Both the position numbers and the translations under genes were made by a program. Shown here piece after piece: positions 51,503-60,681 of a DNA stretch of 64,000 nt. The notes beneath the pieces were generated by a model that was not told where the DNA came from, searched no databases, and worked only from the letters and a program-made list of their open reading frames with translations. Numbering within the stretch: position 1 is the stretch's first letter; the number at the start of each line of letters is the position of its first letter. Location of the stretch: the NCBI GenBank assembly GCA_024349765.1, contig AP026073.1:620001-684000 (forward strand), written 5' to 3'. This DNA is from Streptomyces nigrescens (GTDB taxonomy: Bacteria; Actinomycetota; Actinomycetes; Streptomycetales; Streptomycetaceae).

Positions 51503-54500
51503 TCAGGACAGCAGGCCCTTTCCGGCGAAGCCCAGCCACAGTCCCTTCAGACGATTGACGTACGCCTCGCCCTCGGCCGTGAACGCGGCCCGGGCGTCGT
51601 CCTTGATCTGCCGGATCTCGTCCTGCCGGCCTTCCGCACGCATCTCGGCCTCGTCCTCCACCCGGCCCCGGCGGAACCCGGTCCCGTAGTAGATGGGCAC
51701 GTCCTTGGGGAGGTTGTGGCCCAGATAGGAGGAGCAGTCGTTGCCGGAGGCGGGGCCGCACGGTTCCCGTTCGGTGTACAGGCCCTGGGGCTGGAGCGGG
51801 GGCTTGCCGTCCGCCTCCCGCTGCCGGTTGACCTCGCCCAGGTAGTCCAGGACGTGCGGTTCGGAGTGCACGCCGGCCGACCACTCGGTGCCCATCGGCA
51901 GCGAACTGTCGGAGAGGTAGTGGGTCTGCCCGGTCTCCGGGTCGTGCACCTCCACCACCGCGTAGTTCCGGTTCGACCAGTCGCCCTTGTTGTCGCCGGT
52001 CAGTTCCTTGAAGACGTTCGCGGTGTATTTCCGTCCGTCTTCCTTGAACGTGTCCTTGAGCTCCTTGCGGACGTCGTTCCGGTCCGGCACGGACTGCTGC
52101 TGGTGGTAGTAACTGCCCGCGGACTGGTGGCCCTTGGCGTCCATGTTGGTGGCCAGTTTGTCCCTGGCCTCCTTCTGCCGGTCCTGCTTCTCCTTGCCCT
52201 CTTCGGTGCTGGGGTCGTGGTCCAGCGGGCGGTTCGACGGATGGTTGGGGTTGTCGACGTCCGGGTGGAGCGAGCCGACCTCCAGTTCGCGGTGGAACTT
52301 GAGCGACAGCCGGGTGATGGCGGCCACGGCGGCCATCTGCTGCGGGCGGGGCATCTCCGCGAACGGCGGGTGGCGGAGGGTGTTCTCCAGGGTTTCCCGG
52401 GTGATGCCGTTCGGGTTCCCGGGCGGGCCGCACTGCTGCAGCAGGTCGCGCAGTTGCCCGTTCCCGCCCCAGTGCTCGAGGTCGTTGTAGAGCCGGTCGA
52501 GGCTGACCTGCTCGACGTGGTGGGTCTCCCGCAGCGAGCCCTGGGAGTCCTCGGGCAGCAACCCCTGGTGCGTACGGTCGGGCGCGTCCCGGTTGTCGTC
52601 GTCGTGGTGCTGCCCGTCGTGCTCCTGGTCGTGCCCCTCGCCGTGTCCCTCGTCGTGCCCCTCGTCGTGGTCGAGCTTGGGCTTCTTGGCGTCGTGGCCC
52701 CCGTCGTTCCCGTCCGCGTCCGCGTCGTCGGGATGCGGGTGCTTGTCGCCGGCGGCGCCGGGTTCGGCGGCGGGGCGGCGGGGGGTGTCGGTGCGGGGAT
52801 CGGTGGTGTGGCGGTCCGTGGTGTGGTGGTCGGACGGGGTGGGTGTGGGGGTGGTGGGGCGGCGGTCGGCGCCGAGGGGGATGGCGTGGACGCCGTTGCT
52901 GCCGTCGTGGAGGGGCCGGTCGCTGGTGCGGCCGGTCTGGGCGTCGACGTAGGTGATCTTGCCGTTGTGGTTGACGACGTTCCAGGCGTGGGCGCGGCCG
53001 TTGTTGTCCTGGGTGACGATGACGGCCTGGGAGCCGTGGCCGTTGTCGCGCAGGTCGTTCTCGAGGCGGTGGAAGGCGTCGGGGCCGTTTCCGTAGTCGT
53101 GGAAGGGGGCGCCGAGGGTGTTTTCGATGCGGTCGCGGCCGTTGGCTTCGCCGCGGTCGGAGGGGGTGCCGTCGGGGTGGGTGTCGGGGGTGCGGTGGGC
53201 GGCGGCGGTGGGGTTGCCGGCGTAGGTATCGGCGGTGGCGAGGGCGGCGTCGACGCAGTTGTTGTTGCGGCCGGGGGCGTCGGGGCCGGGGTGGTTGATG
53301 GTGTCGACCCAGTGGCCGTCGTTGGGGTCGGGGTGGGGTTGGGGTCGGCCGTCGTCGTCCTTGGGGATGGCGTTCTCGACGTGCTGCTGGTGCTCGTCGG
53401 TGGGGCCGTCCAGCCCGCCGGGGCGCTCGCGGTTACGGGTGTCGGAGGCGGCGGGGGGATCGTTGGGGGGCTCGTGCCGGGGGTGGTCGTGGTCGGCCTG
53501 GTCGGTGGGGGTGCCGTGGTCGGTGGGGGTGCCGGTGTCGGTGTGGGGGTGGGTGTTCTGGTCGTGCGGGGTGTTGTCGGGGGTGGTGGGGTGGCCGGTG
53601 TCGGGATGGTTGGTGTCGGGGTGGTTGGTGGTTGGCTGGTTGCCCGGCTGGTTGCCCGGCCCGTTGTGACTGTTCGGGTGCTGTTGGCCGGTGCGGTCGT
53701 TCGGGGTGTCGTGGCCGTTCGGGGGCGCGTCGGTACGGGTCGGCTGCGGTTCGGGGCGCCGGGGGTCCGGGCGGGTGGTGTCGGGCCGGGTGGTGTCCGG
53801 GCGGGTGGTGTCGGGCCTGGTGGTGTCCGGGCGGGTGGTGCCGGGCCTGGTGGTGTCCGGACGGGTCGAGTCGGGGCGCGGCTGGGCCGGGGCCGGGCGC
53901 TGCTGACGCGGGTCGGGGCGCCCGCCGGAGGGCGTACGCGGGTCGTCCGGGCGGCGCGGCCCGTCGAGCCGGGGGTCGTGGGCGGGGCGGTCCGGACGGC
54001 GCTGCTGGGTGATGTCGTGGACCGGCTGGGTGCCGTCGGGGCGGCGGTTGGGCGGGGTGTTCCCGGGGCTCCCCGCGGGCGGGTTGGCGCCGCGCGGGGG
54101 TGCGGTGTTCGACGTCGGGGTGGCGGTCCCGCTCGGTGTGGCGGTGTGCGGAGCCGCGTTCGGAGCCGCGTTCGGTGTCGTCGGCCCGGCCTGCGGGGGC
54201 ATGGCGGTGGGCATGCCGACCACCGGTCCCGGCGACTGCGGGCCGCCCTGCGGTGACTGCTGGGGCGCGGTGGGCGAGTGGCCGCCGGGATCGGCCGCCG
54301 GGGTGGGCGGCGGGGCGGTCAGGGTGTCGGCGGACTGGGTGGTGACGGTGGTGTCGTCGTCACGGCCGTGCGGCGCGGGGTCGCCGGGGGTCGGGTCCCG
54401 GTGACCGGTGGGCGACGGCCCGGCGGACGCCGCGTGCGGTACCGCCCCGCCCTGCGAGGGCACGCTCACGTGCGGGGTGCTCGGACGTCCGCCGCCCGCA

Positions 54501-56497
54501 CCGGAGTTGCTGCCGTCCCCGTCGTGCGAAGGGGTGCCGCCGCCGTCGCCGTTGTGGGGGGCGGAGGTGGGGGCGTCGTGGGAGGCGGCGGCCGGTTGCC
54601 CCGGGGGCGCGTGGTCCGGGGCCGGCGCCGGGGTCGGGCCCGGGTGGGACGACGTGCCGGAGTCGGGCGTTGGTGCGGAGTGCGGCGACGGTCCGGAGTC
54701 GGGGCTCGGTGTGGAGTGGGGCGACGACGGTCCCGCGTCGGGTGTCGGTGTGGAGTGCGGTGCTGGTCCCGCGTCCGGCGTTGGCGTGGAGTGCGGTGCT
54801 GGTCCCGCGTCGTGGGGCGGTGCCGCGTCCGGGTGGGGGGACGGGCCCGGCGTGGGCTGCGTACCGGCCGGGTCCGGGTGGGGGCGGGCCGCGTCGGAGG
54901 TGGTGTCGGGGGTCGGGTGGGTGCCCGCCGCACCGGAGTCGGGCGTCGGGTGCGTGCCCACGGAACCGGAGTCGGGGGTGTGTCCGGGGCCGGGCGTGGG
55001 GCCCGCGTCCGGGGTGTGCCCGGGGCCCGGGGTCGGGCCGGAGTCGGGCGTGGGGTGGGTGCCCACCGGGCCCGCGTCGGGGGTGTGTCCGGCGCCCGGT
55101 GCGGGGCTTCTGTCCGGTGTCGGTGTGGGGGAACTCCCGTACGGGTTGTGGTCGTTGCCGCCCGTATAGCCCTCGTCGAAGGCAGTGCGCTGGTCCGGGG
55201 GCGGCAGCGGTTGGGCCCGGGGGGTCGGGTGGTCGCCGTCCGGGCGTGCGGAGCTGTCGGGGCTGGTGGCCGGGCCGTTGCTCGAACCGGCCCCGGAATC
55301 CGGCGCGGGCCGGGACCCGGAGTCCGATCCCGATCCCGACCCGGAGTCCGATCCCGAACCGGATCCCGACCCGGAGTTCGACCCCGTCCCCGACCCCGAC
55401 CCCGAGCCGGAGTCGGACCCACGGCCCGTGTCGCTGTGCGAGGGGCCCGAATTGCCGCTACCGGAACCGGAGTTGGAGTCACCGGAGCCACCCCCCGACC
55501 CCGATCCCGACCCCGATCCCGACCCCGAGCCGCTCCCCGTCCCTGAACCCGTACTCGAACCCGTTCCGCCTCCGGCCCCGGCCCCGGCCCCGGACCCGGA
55601 ACCGGACCCGGACTCAGACCCGTGCCCGGAGCCCGCCGACTCGTTGGACGACCCCGATCCGCTGCCGCTGCTCCCGCTGTTCCCGCCGTCTCCGCTGCTT
55701 CCGCCGTCTCCGCTTCCGTGTTCGCCGCCGCTCTCGTGGTCCCCGCCGCGCCCGGCGGCGTGGTCCAGGCCGCCGCGGGCGTGGTGGCCCGCGCGGGCGC
55801 CTGCGCCGTCGCGCAGCGACTCCGTGAAGGTCTGGCCGGAGTTCTTGGCCGCCTCGATACCCGCGTCCGCGCCTGTCTTGAGGCTGCGGCCGACGTCGAA
55901 GCCCTGCTGGGCCCCGAAGTTCATGTTCATGCCCTGGGCGATGGCGTCGGAGATCATGGCCTCCAGCGCGGAGACGGCGGGCTCCTTGATCGTCTCCATG
56001 ATCGCCTCGACCAGCGCCTCCCGCGCTTCCTTGAGGATGCGCCGGACGATCAATCTGGTCGCTTGTGTGGCGCCCGCCGCGCCGATCTCCGACAGGCCGA
56101 GCGTGAACGGCGCCGCCGCTTGTGCCGCGATGATCTCTGCCGCCAGGATCGCCAATTGGGCGATCACCGCGACTTTCATCCCGACGATCACCACCGACCC
56201 CGCGTCCATCGCGAAGGCGATCAGCTCGGCCGCCGTGCGCGCGTCGTCGAGGTAGCCCGAGCCGTTGCCGGAGAACTTCTCCCAGGTCTTGCTGAAGCCG
56301 TCGATGCTGTCGCCGGAGTTCGCCGAGAGGACGTTGCCGGCGGCGGTGACGCCCTCGGACTGCAACTGCTCGACGGCGTTGGCGAACTCCCGCCAGGCGC
56401 TGGCGGACTCGTTCATCTTGTCCTCGTCGCCCGTCGGCCAGTCGAAGCCGAGCATCTCAAGGACCCACTCCAGCCAGTCCGGCAGCATGAGCGACAT
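51503..56497 (-). CDS. Giant polymorphic-toxin-like effector with deamidase and deaminase domains
   Basis: The 1664-residue protein has four parts. Residues 1-215 are a helical CpnT/WXG100-type N-terminus (LPDWLEWVLEMLGFDW start, two hydrophobic helices near 90-140). Residues about 240-1030 are Ser/Gly/Asp, Pro/Asp and Thr-Arg-Pro low-complexity linkers. Residues about 1040-1205 form a papain-like toxin domain with Cys1081 (NNNCVDAA), His1170 (RAHAWNVVN) and Asp1185 (YVDAQTG), typical of Tox-PL glutamine deamidases. After a His/Asp-rich stretch, residues about 1480-1640 carry H1544-S-E1546 and EPC1580-x7-C1588, the zinc motifs of cytidine-deaminase-fold toxins. ATG 56497 follows GGGGGAT. Upstream is a WXG100-like gene, downstream the immunity gene. 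Domain names are by motif; activity is not shown. Confidence 0.85.
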   Translation of the reverse strand: MSLMLPDWLEWVLEMLGFDWPTGDEDKMNESASAWREFANAVEQLQSEGVTAAGNVLSANSGDSIDGFSKTWEKFSGNGSGYLDDARTAAELIAFAMDAGSVVIVGMKVAVIAQLAILAAEIIAAQAAAPFTLGLSEIGAAGATQATRLIVRRILKEAREALVEAIMETIKEPAVSALEAMISDAIAQGMNMNFGAQQGFDVGRSLKTGADAGIEAAKNSGQTFTESLRDGAGARAGHHARGGLDHAAGRGGDHESGGEHGSGDGGSSGDGGNSGSSGSGSGSSNESAGSGHGSESGSGSGSGAGAGAGGGTGSSTGSGTGSGSGSGSGSGSGSGGGSGDSNSGSGSGNSGPSHSDTGRGSDSGSGSGSGTGSNSGSGSGSGSDSGSGSGSDSGSRPAPDSGAGSSNGPATSPDSSARPDGDHPTPRAQPLPPPDQRTAFDEGYTGGNDHNPYGSSPTPTPDRSPAPGAGHTPDAGPVGTHPTPDSGPTPGPGHTPDAGPTPGPGHTPDSGSVGTHPTPDSGAAGTHPTPDTTSDAARPHPDPAGTQPTPGPSPHPDAAPPHDAGPAPHSTPTPDAGPAPHSTPTPDAGPSSPHSTPSPDSGPSPHSAPTPDSGTSSHPGPTPAPAPDHAPPGQPAAASHDAPTSAPHNGDGGGTPSHDGDGSNSGAGGGRPSTPHVSVPSQGGAVPHAASAGPSPTGHRDPTPGDPAPHGRDDDTTVTTQSADTLTAPPPTPAADPGGHSPTAPQQSPQGGPQSPGPVVGMPTAMPPQAGPTTPNAAPNAAPHTATPSGTATPTSNTAPPRGANPPAGSPGNTPPNRRPDGTQPVHDITQQRRPDRPAHDPRLDGPRRPDDPRTPSGGRPDPRQQRPAPAQPRPDSTRPDTTRPGTTRPDTTRPDTTRPDTTRPDTTRPDPRRPEPQPTRTDAPPNGHDTPNDRTGQQHPNSHNGPGNQPGNQPTTNHPDTNHPDTGHPTTPDNTPHDQNTHPHTDTGTPTDHGTPTDQADHDHPRHEPPNDPPAASDTRNRERPGGLDGPTDEHQQHVENAIPKDDDGRPQPHPDPNDGHWVDTINHPGPDAPGRNNNCVDAALATADTYAGNPTAAAHRTPDTHPDGTPSDRGEANGRDRIENTLGAPFHDYGNGPDAFHRLENDLRDNGHGSQAVIVTQDNNGRAHAWNVVNHNGKITYVDAQTGRTSDRPLHDGSNGVHAIPLGADRRPTTPTPTPSDHHTTDRHTTDPRTDTPRRPAAEPGAAGDKHPHPDDADADGNDGGHDAKKPKLDHDEGHDEGHGEGHDQEHDGQHHDDDNRDAPDRTHQGLLPEDSQGSLRETHHVEQVSLDRLYNDLEHWGGNGQLRDLLQQCGPPGNPNGITRETLENTLRHPPFAEMPRPQQMAAVAAITRLSLKFHRELEVGSLHPDVDNPNHPSNRPLDHDPSTEEGKEKQDRQKEARDKLATNMDAKGHQSAGSYYHQQQSVPDRNDVRKELKDTFKEDGRKYTANVFKELTGDNKGDWSNRNYAVVEVHDPETGQTHYLSDSSLPMGTEWSAGVHSEPHVLDYLGEVNRQREADGKPPLQPQGLYTEREPCGPASGNDCSSYLGHNLPKDVPIYYGTGFRRGRVEDEAEMRAEGRQDEIRQIKDDARAAFTAEGEAYVNRLKGLWLGFAGKGLLS
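53770..53876. repeat. 15-bp coding tandem repeat in effector linker
   Basis: About seven 15-bp units (core GGTGGTGTC on the plus strand) encode repeated Asp-Thr-Thr-Arg-Pro pentapeptides on the minus strand, within the linker before the deamidase domain. Unit number is likely to vary between strains by slippage. Confidence 0.85.
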
Positions 56498-56658
56498 GGC
56501 GGCAATCCCCCGTACGTGGAAGCGGTCAAGCGGTGACGGCGCGTTCAGGAAAGGAGCGGGAGGAGCGGGAGGAGCGAAAGCGGCGAAGGCAGTGGGTGGC
56601 CCGGCGGTCGGTCGGGCCTGGAGGGACACCCCCGCGGAGAGCCCCCAGGTCTGCGGCG

Positions 56659-57042
56659 CTAGGTCTGCGGTGCCTTGAAGTTGCTGATCAGCTGGCTCTG
56701 CGCCTCGGCGTTGGCGACGTGCTGCTTCATCAGCGAATCGTTGAAGTCCTCGTCGGCCTGGTGGTTGTCGGCCATGGTGTTCAGCGCGCCGCCGATTTCC
56801 TGGAGCTTGGCGGCCAGATGGCCCATCGACTCGTACATGCCGTCGCGCAGGCCCTCGTAGACGACGCCGAACTTCTCGCCGATGTCGTCGTCGCCCCACG
56901 GCGGGGTGTCCTGGCCCTCCAGGCCGGTCAGCGTGTTCTTGAGCTTCTCCACGGCGGACTGGTAGCGCTGCCCGACGTTGGTGAAGTCCCGTCCCCCTGA
57001 CTTCAGCGACGGGATGTCCGCCTGTAGTCCCTCTCCGGCCAT
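56659..57042 (-). CDS. WXG100/ESX-like partner protein
   Basis: The 127-residue, mostly helical protein has a helix (RDFTNVGQRYQSAVEKLKNTL), a turn with PPWGDDDIG, and a second helix (FGVVYEGLRDGMYESMGHLA) continuing to NTMADNHQADEDF. This is the helical-hairpin layout of WXG100-type substrates of type VII secretion. ATG 57042 starts MAGEGLQADIPSL. It lies 161 bp upstream of the effector on the same strand and probably forms a secretion partner for it. No secretion ATPase or membrane component is present in the window. Confidence 0.8.
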   Translation of the reverse strand: MAGEGLQADIPSLKSGGRDFTNVGQRYQSAVEKLKNTLTGLEGQDTPPWGDDDIGEKFGVVYEGLRDGMYESMGHLAAKLQEIGGALNTMADNHQADEDFNDSLMKQHVANAEAQSQLISNFKAPQT

Positions 57043-57138
57043 CTGTGCCCCCCGTTCCCCACGCTCATCGACAGGTTGCAGGACAACGTGGCGCAAAGTT
57101 TAGTCCTGGACTCCCTTATGCATTCAAGGAGTTGACTG

Positions 57139-58926
57139 TCACAACGCTGTCACCGACGGGCCCGGACGGCTGCCGCCGACAGCCTCCGTTCCGGCGCGGT
57201 CGAGGCAGCGGAGGGCGAACCACAGCTCCATGCGGACGTCGGTGTCGTCCAGGTCGGTGTCGAGGAGCGTGGCGATACGGGCGATGCGCTGGCGGACGGT
57301 GTTGCGGTGGATGGCCAGCGCGGTCGCCGTGCGGTCCCAACTTCCGTGCAGGGAGAGCCAGGTGTGCAGCGTGGTGACGAGTGCGGGGGAGGCGGCGAGC
57401 GGCGCGAGCAGGGCCCGGGCGTGCCGGTGGGCGTCGTCGGGGTCGACGAGGGCGGCGAGTCCGGGCCGGTCGGGGGAGGGGCGGCGGACGAGGGCGGAGC
57501 GGTGGGCGAGGGCGCGGCGCAGTGCGGTGGCGGCGTGCCGGTCGGCGGCGGGCAGCTCCTCGACCGGGACCGGGGCGCTGACGCCGAGGGTCCAGCCGGG
57601 CTGTGCGCCGATCTCCCGGTCGGCCGGGACCAGGGCCCGGAGCCGTCGCGCGGACGACGCCGGTTCCGGTGTCACGAGAGCGGTGCCCAGCGCGGCGGCC
57701 AGCGCGGCCGCGTCCGCCTCCGGTGCGGCGGTTTCTCCGCGGCGCTCGGCGTGCACCACGGTCCAGCGGGGCGCGCCGAGCAGCGGAGCGACCTCGGCCG
57801 GCCGGGCACCCAGGAGCAGATGGGCCAGGGCGGCGGAGTGCCCGGTGTCGGCCGCACCGCGGGCCGCGGCCGGGCCGGTGATCAGCGACAGCAGCACCGC
57901 GGCGACGCCCGCGATGGTGTGTGCGGGTGGATCGTCCGGGTCCGCGGCGACCACCAGCGCATACGCCTCCTGCCCGGCGGCGCGTCCCGTCAGGGCGTAC
58001 GCGGACAGCTGGGTCCCCGGGAGCGTGTCGGTGGCGGAGGACGGCCCCCCGGCCGTGGCCCGCGCCCCGCCTCCAGTACTGGCCGCGGCCCGCGCCCCGC
58101 CCCCGGCACCGGCCCCGGAGTGCGTCCCCGTCCCGACCCCGGCCTCCCGGCCCCCGGGCCCGGCCACGTCGCCGCTCCCGACGCTGCCGCCCCCGGCGAC
58201 GCCGCCCCCGACGACCTGCGCGAGCCGGCCGGCCGCGGTGCGTACCCGGTCGGTGGGGCGGGGCCCCGCCGAGCCGTGTTCCGTGCCGTCCGCGCCGAGC
58301 AGCGCCGTCCAGCCGTGGACGTGGCGGGCCAGCGCGCGCAGCACGGCGCGTGCCGGATCCGGCCGGGCGGCGGCCGCGGCCAGCGCGCGCTGCGCCTCGC
58401 CGATCCGGGTCAGCTCCCGGTGCCGGGCCTTGGTGACGGCCTGCCACACGGCGCTCTCCACGGCCGTGAACGGAGTGCCGGCCGGCACCTCCACCAGCGG
58501 CAGGCCGTGCCGGTCGCAGGCCTCCACCAGTGCGGGCGGCACCGCCTCGTGCACCGGCGCGATCCCGAAGCCGAGTGCGGCGGCGCCGGCCGCGACCGTG
58601 CGGGCCGCGTACCCGTCGAGGTACGAGGCCAGGGCCGCGTCCGGGTCCGCGCCCGCGGCCCCGGCGGTCACCTCCGCCAGGTGCACGCCCGCCGTCAGCA
58701 GCAGCTCGCCGCCCAGGAGGTACGGCACCGGGTCGGCCATCTCGGAGGTGTGCACCCAGTGGAGGGTGACGCCCTCCCGCGGCCCCGCGAGCTGGCGCAG
58801 CCCGAGATCCGCCCGGGCGAGGAGACCGGCCAGCGGCACCGGCGGCGTCGACGGCGCGGTGGTCACCGGCGGGCCGGACGGCGGTTGCGGCGCCTGGGCG
58901 GACGGAGGCGGAACAGGAGGCGGCAT
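57139..58926 (-). CDS. PucR-family transcriptional regulator
   Basis: The 595-residue protein has an N-terminal PucR sensor domain (LAGLLARADLGLRQLAGPRE, ELLLTAGVHL). A central GGDEF-like region is interrupted by an Ala/Gly/Ser-rich insertion (about residues 225-285). The C-terminal PucR HTH is in LHGSWDRTATALAIHRNTVRQRIARIATLL. Such regulators control purine and amine catabolism; here it is divergent from the symporter gene and probably governs the symporter, TPP enzyme and agmatinase. GGAGGG lies 7 nt before ATG 58926; the longer frame upstream is unlikely. Confidence 0.9.
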   Translation of the reverse strand: MPPPVPPPSAQAPQPPSGPPVTTAPSTPPVPLAGLLARADLGLRQLAGPREGVTLHWVHTSEMADPVPYLLGGELLLTAGVHLAEVTAGAAGADPDAALASYLDGYAARTVAAGAAALGFGIAPVHEAVPPALVEACDRHGLPLVEVPAGTPFTAVESAVWQAVTKARHRELTRIGEAQRALAAAAARPDPARAVLRALARHVHGWTALLGADGTEHGSAGPRPTDRVRTAAGRLAQVVGGGVAGGGSVGSGDVAGPGGREAGVGTGTHSGAGAGGGARAAASTGGGARATAGGPSSATDTLPGTQLSAYALTGRAAGQEAYALVVAADPDDPPAHTIAGVAAVLLSLITGPAAARGAADTGHSAALAHLLLGARPAEVAPLLGAPRWTVVHAERRGETAAPEADAAALAAALGTALVTPEPASSARRLRALVPADREIGAQPGWTLGVSAPVPVEELPAADRHAATALRRALAHRSALVRRPSPDRPGLAALVDPDDAHRHARALLAPLAASPALVTTLHTWLSLHGSWDRTATALAIHRNTVRQRIARIATLLDTDLDDTDVRMELWFALRCLDRAGTEAVGGSRPGPSVTAL

Positions 58927-59168
58927 GTGCGGACCCTCCACAGGAGCGGCCGATGGGTGGAGGAAACGTACACTTCAGCGTCGCCGCGCCGCCTCCTAGG
59001 GTCAACCCCCGAGACGAGTCCGCGGGACGGCGAGCCTTCGAGGCGGTCCCGAGGCCGAGTCCCCGGGAGGCGGGCCGCTCTTCCCCCGTGCGTGCCCGCC
59101 TCTCTCCCCCTCCCCGTGTCTCCTCCCCACACCCCCTCTCCCCTCGGCGTAGCTGGAAGGGATGGCCC

Positions 59169-60602
59169 ATGGCTGTCGACTATGCGGTGATCGTGCTCTA
59201 TCTGGCCGGAATGCTCGCCATGGGCTGGTGGGGCATGCGCCGCGCCAAGTCGAAGAGCGAGTTCCTGGTGGCCGGGCGCCGCCTCGGGCCCGCGATGTAC
59301 TCCGGCACCATGGCCGCGATCGTGCTCGGCGGCGCGTCCACGATCGGGGGCGTCGGCCTCGGCTACCAGTACGGCCTCTCCGGTGCCTGGATGGTCTTCA
59401 CCATCGGCCTCGGGCTGCTCGCCCTGTCGGTCTTCTTCTCCGCGCGGATCGCCCGCCTGAAGGTCTACACCGTCTCCGAGATGCTGGACCTGCGCTACGG
59501 CGGCCGGGCCGGGGTGATCTCCGGCGTCGTCATGTGGGCGTACACCCTCATGCTGGCCGTCACCTCGACCATCGCGTACGCCACGATCTTCGACGTCCTC
59601 TTCGACCTGAACCGCACCGTCGCGATCATCCTCGGCGGCTCGATCGTCGTCGCGTACTCGACGCTCGGCGGCATGTGGTCGATCACGCTCACCGACATGG
59701 TGCAGTTCGTGGTCAAGACGATCGGCGTGCTGCTCCTGCTCCTGCCCATCGCGGTGGTCAAGGCGGGCGGCTTCGCCGAGATGAAGGCCAAGCTCCCGAC
59801 CTCGTACTTCGACCCGCTGGGCATCGGCGGCGAGACGATCTTCACCTACGTGCTGATCTACACGTTCGGCATGCTCATCGGGCAGGACATCTGGCAGCGC
59901 GTCTTCACGGCCCGCAGCGACCGGACGGCGAAGTGGGGCGGCACGGTCGCCGGCACCTACTGTCTCGCGTACGCCCTCGCCGGTGCCGTGATCGGTACGG
60001 CGGCCAAGGTGCTGTACCCGAAGCTGGGCAGCCCGGACGACGCCTTCGCGACCATCGTCAAGGACGAACTCCCCGTCGGAGTGCGGGGGTTGGTGCTCGC
60101 GGCCGCGCTGGCCGCGGTGATGTCGACGTCGTCCGGCGCGCTGATCGCCTGCGCGACCGTGGCCAACAACGACATCTGGTCGCGGCTGCGGGGAGCCGTG
60201 CGGCCCGCCGGCGAGGAGCACGACGAGGTCAGGGGCAACCGCGCCTTCATCCTCCTCATGGGCCTCGCGGTGATCGGCACGGCCATCGCGCTGAACGACG
60301 TCGTCGAGGCCCTGACGGTGGCCTACAACCTGCTCGTCGGCGGGCTCCTGGTCCCGATCCTCGGCGGTCTGCTGTGGAAGCGCGGCACGGTGCAGGGCGC
60401 GCTGGCCTCGGTGTCGGTCGGCGGCCTCGCGGTCATCGGCCTGATGGCGGGCTACGGCATCCTCGCCAACGAGCCCGTCTACTACGGCCTGCTCGCCTCC
60501 CTCGTGGCCTATGTGGCGGTCAGCTTGGCGACCCGGCCCACGGACGCGGCGGTGCTCGCGGTGTGGCGGGCACGGCTGCAGGCCAGCCCGTCCGACGCTT
60601 GA
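59169..60602 (+). CDS. Sodium:solute symporter (SSS family)
   Basis: The 477-residue membrane transporter has about 13 transmembrane helices. It starts VDYAVIVLYLAGMLAMGWWG, with the sodium-binding STIGGVGLGYQYG, LGGMWSITLTDMVQ and the late SSGALIACATVANNDI. It should take up an amine, guanidino compound or organic acid with Na+. GGAAGGGA precedes ATG 59169. The TPP-enzyme gene follows after 79 bp in the same direction. Confidence 0.95.
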   Translation: MAVDYAVIVLYLAGMLAMGWWGMRRAKSKSEFLVAGRRLGPAMYSGTMAAIVLGGASTIGGVGLGYQYGLSGAWMVFTIGLGLLALSVFFSARIARLKVYTVSEMLDLRYGGRAGVISGVVMWAYTLMLAVTSTIAYATIFDVLFDLNRTVAIILGGSIVVAYSTLGGMWSITLTDMVQFVVKTIGVLLLLLPIAVVKAGGFAEMKAKLPTSYFDPLGIGGETIFTYVLIYTFGMLIGQDIWQRVFTARSDRTAKWGGTVAGTYCLAYALAGAVIGTAAKVLYPKLGSPDDAFATIVKDELPVGVRGLVLAAALAAVMSTSSGALIACATVANNDIWSRLRGAVRPAGEEHDEVRGNRAFILLMGLAVIGTAIALNDVVEALTVAYNLLVGGLLVPILGGLLWKRGTVQGALASVSVGGLAVIGLMAGYGILANEPVYYGLLASLVAYVAVSLATRPTDAAVLAVWRARLQASPSDA

Positions 60603-60681
60603 CCCGACGACGCGACCACCCCCAGCAGACGCCGCGACACACGACGAGCCGGCCCCGAGACAAACGGAGAGTCACCCGCCG

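Noticed and set aside
49084-57138. Attachment-site duplication flanking the toxin island
   Set aside because: No direct repeat of useful length is shared between the two edges, and no integrase or tRNA gene lies there.
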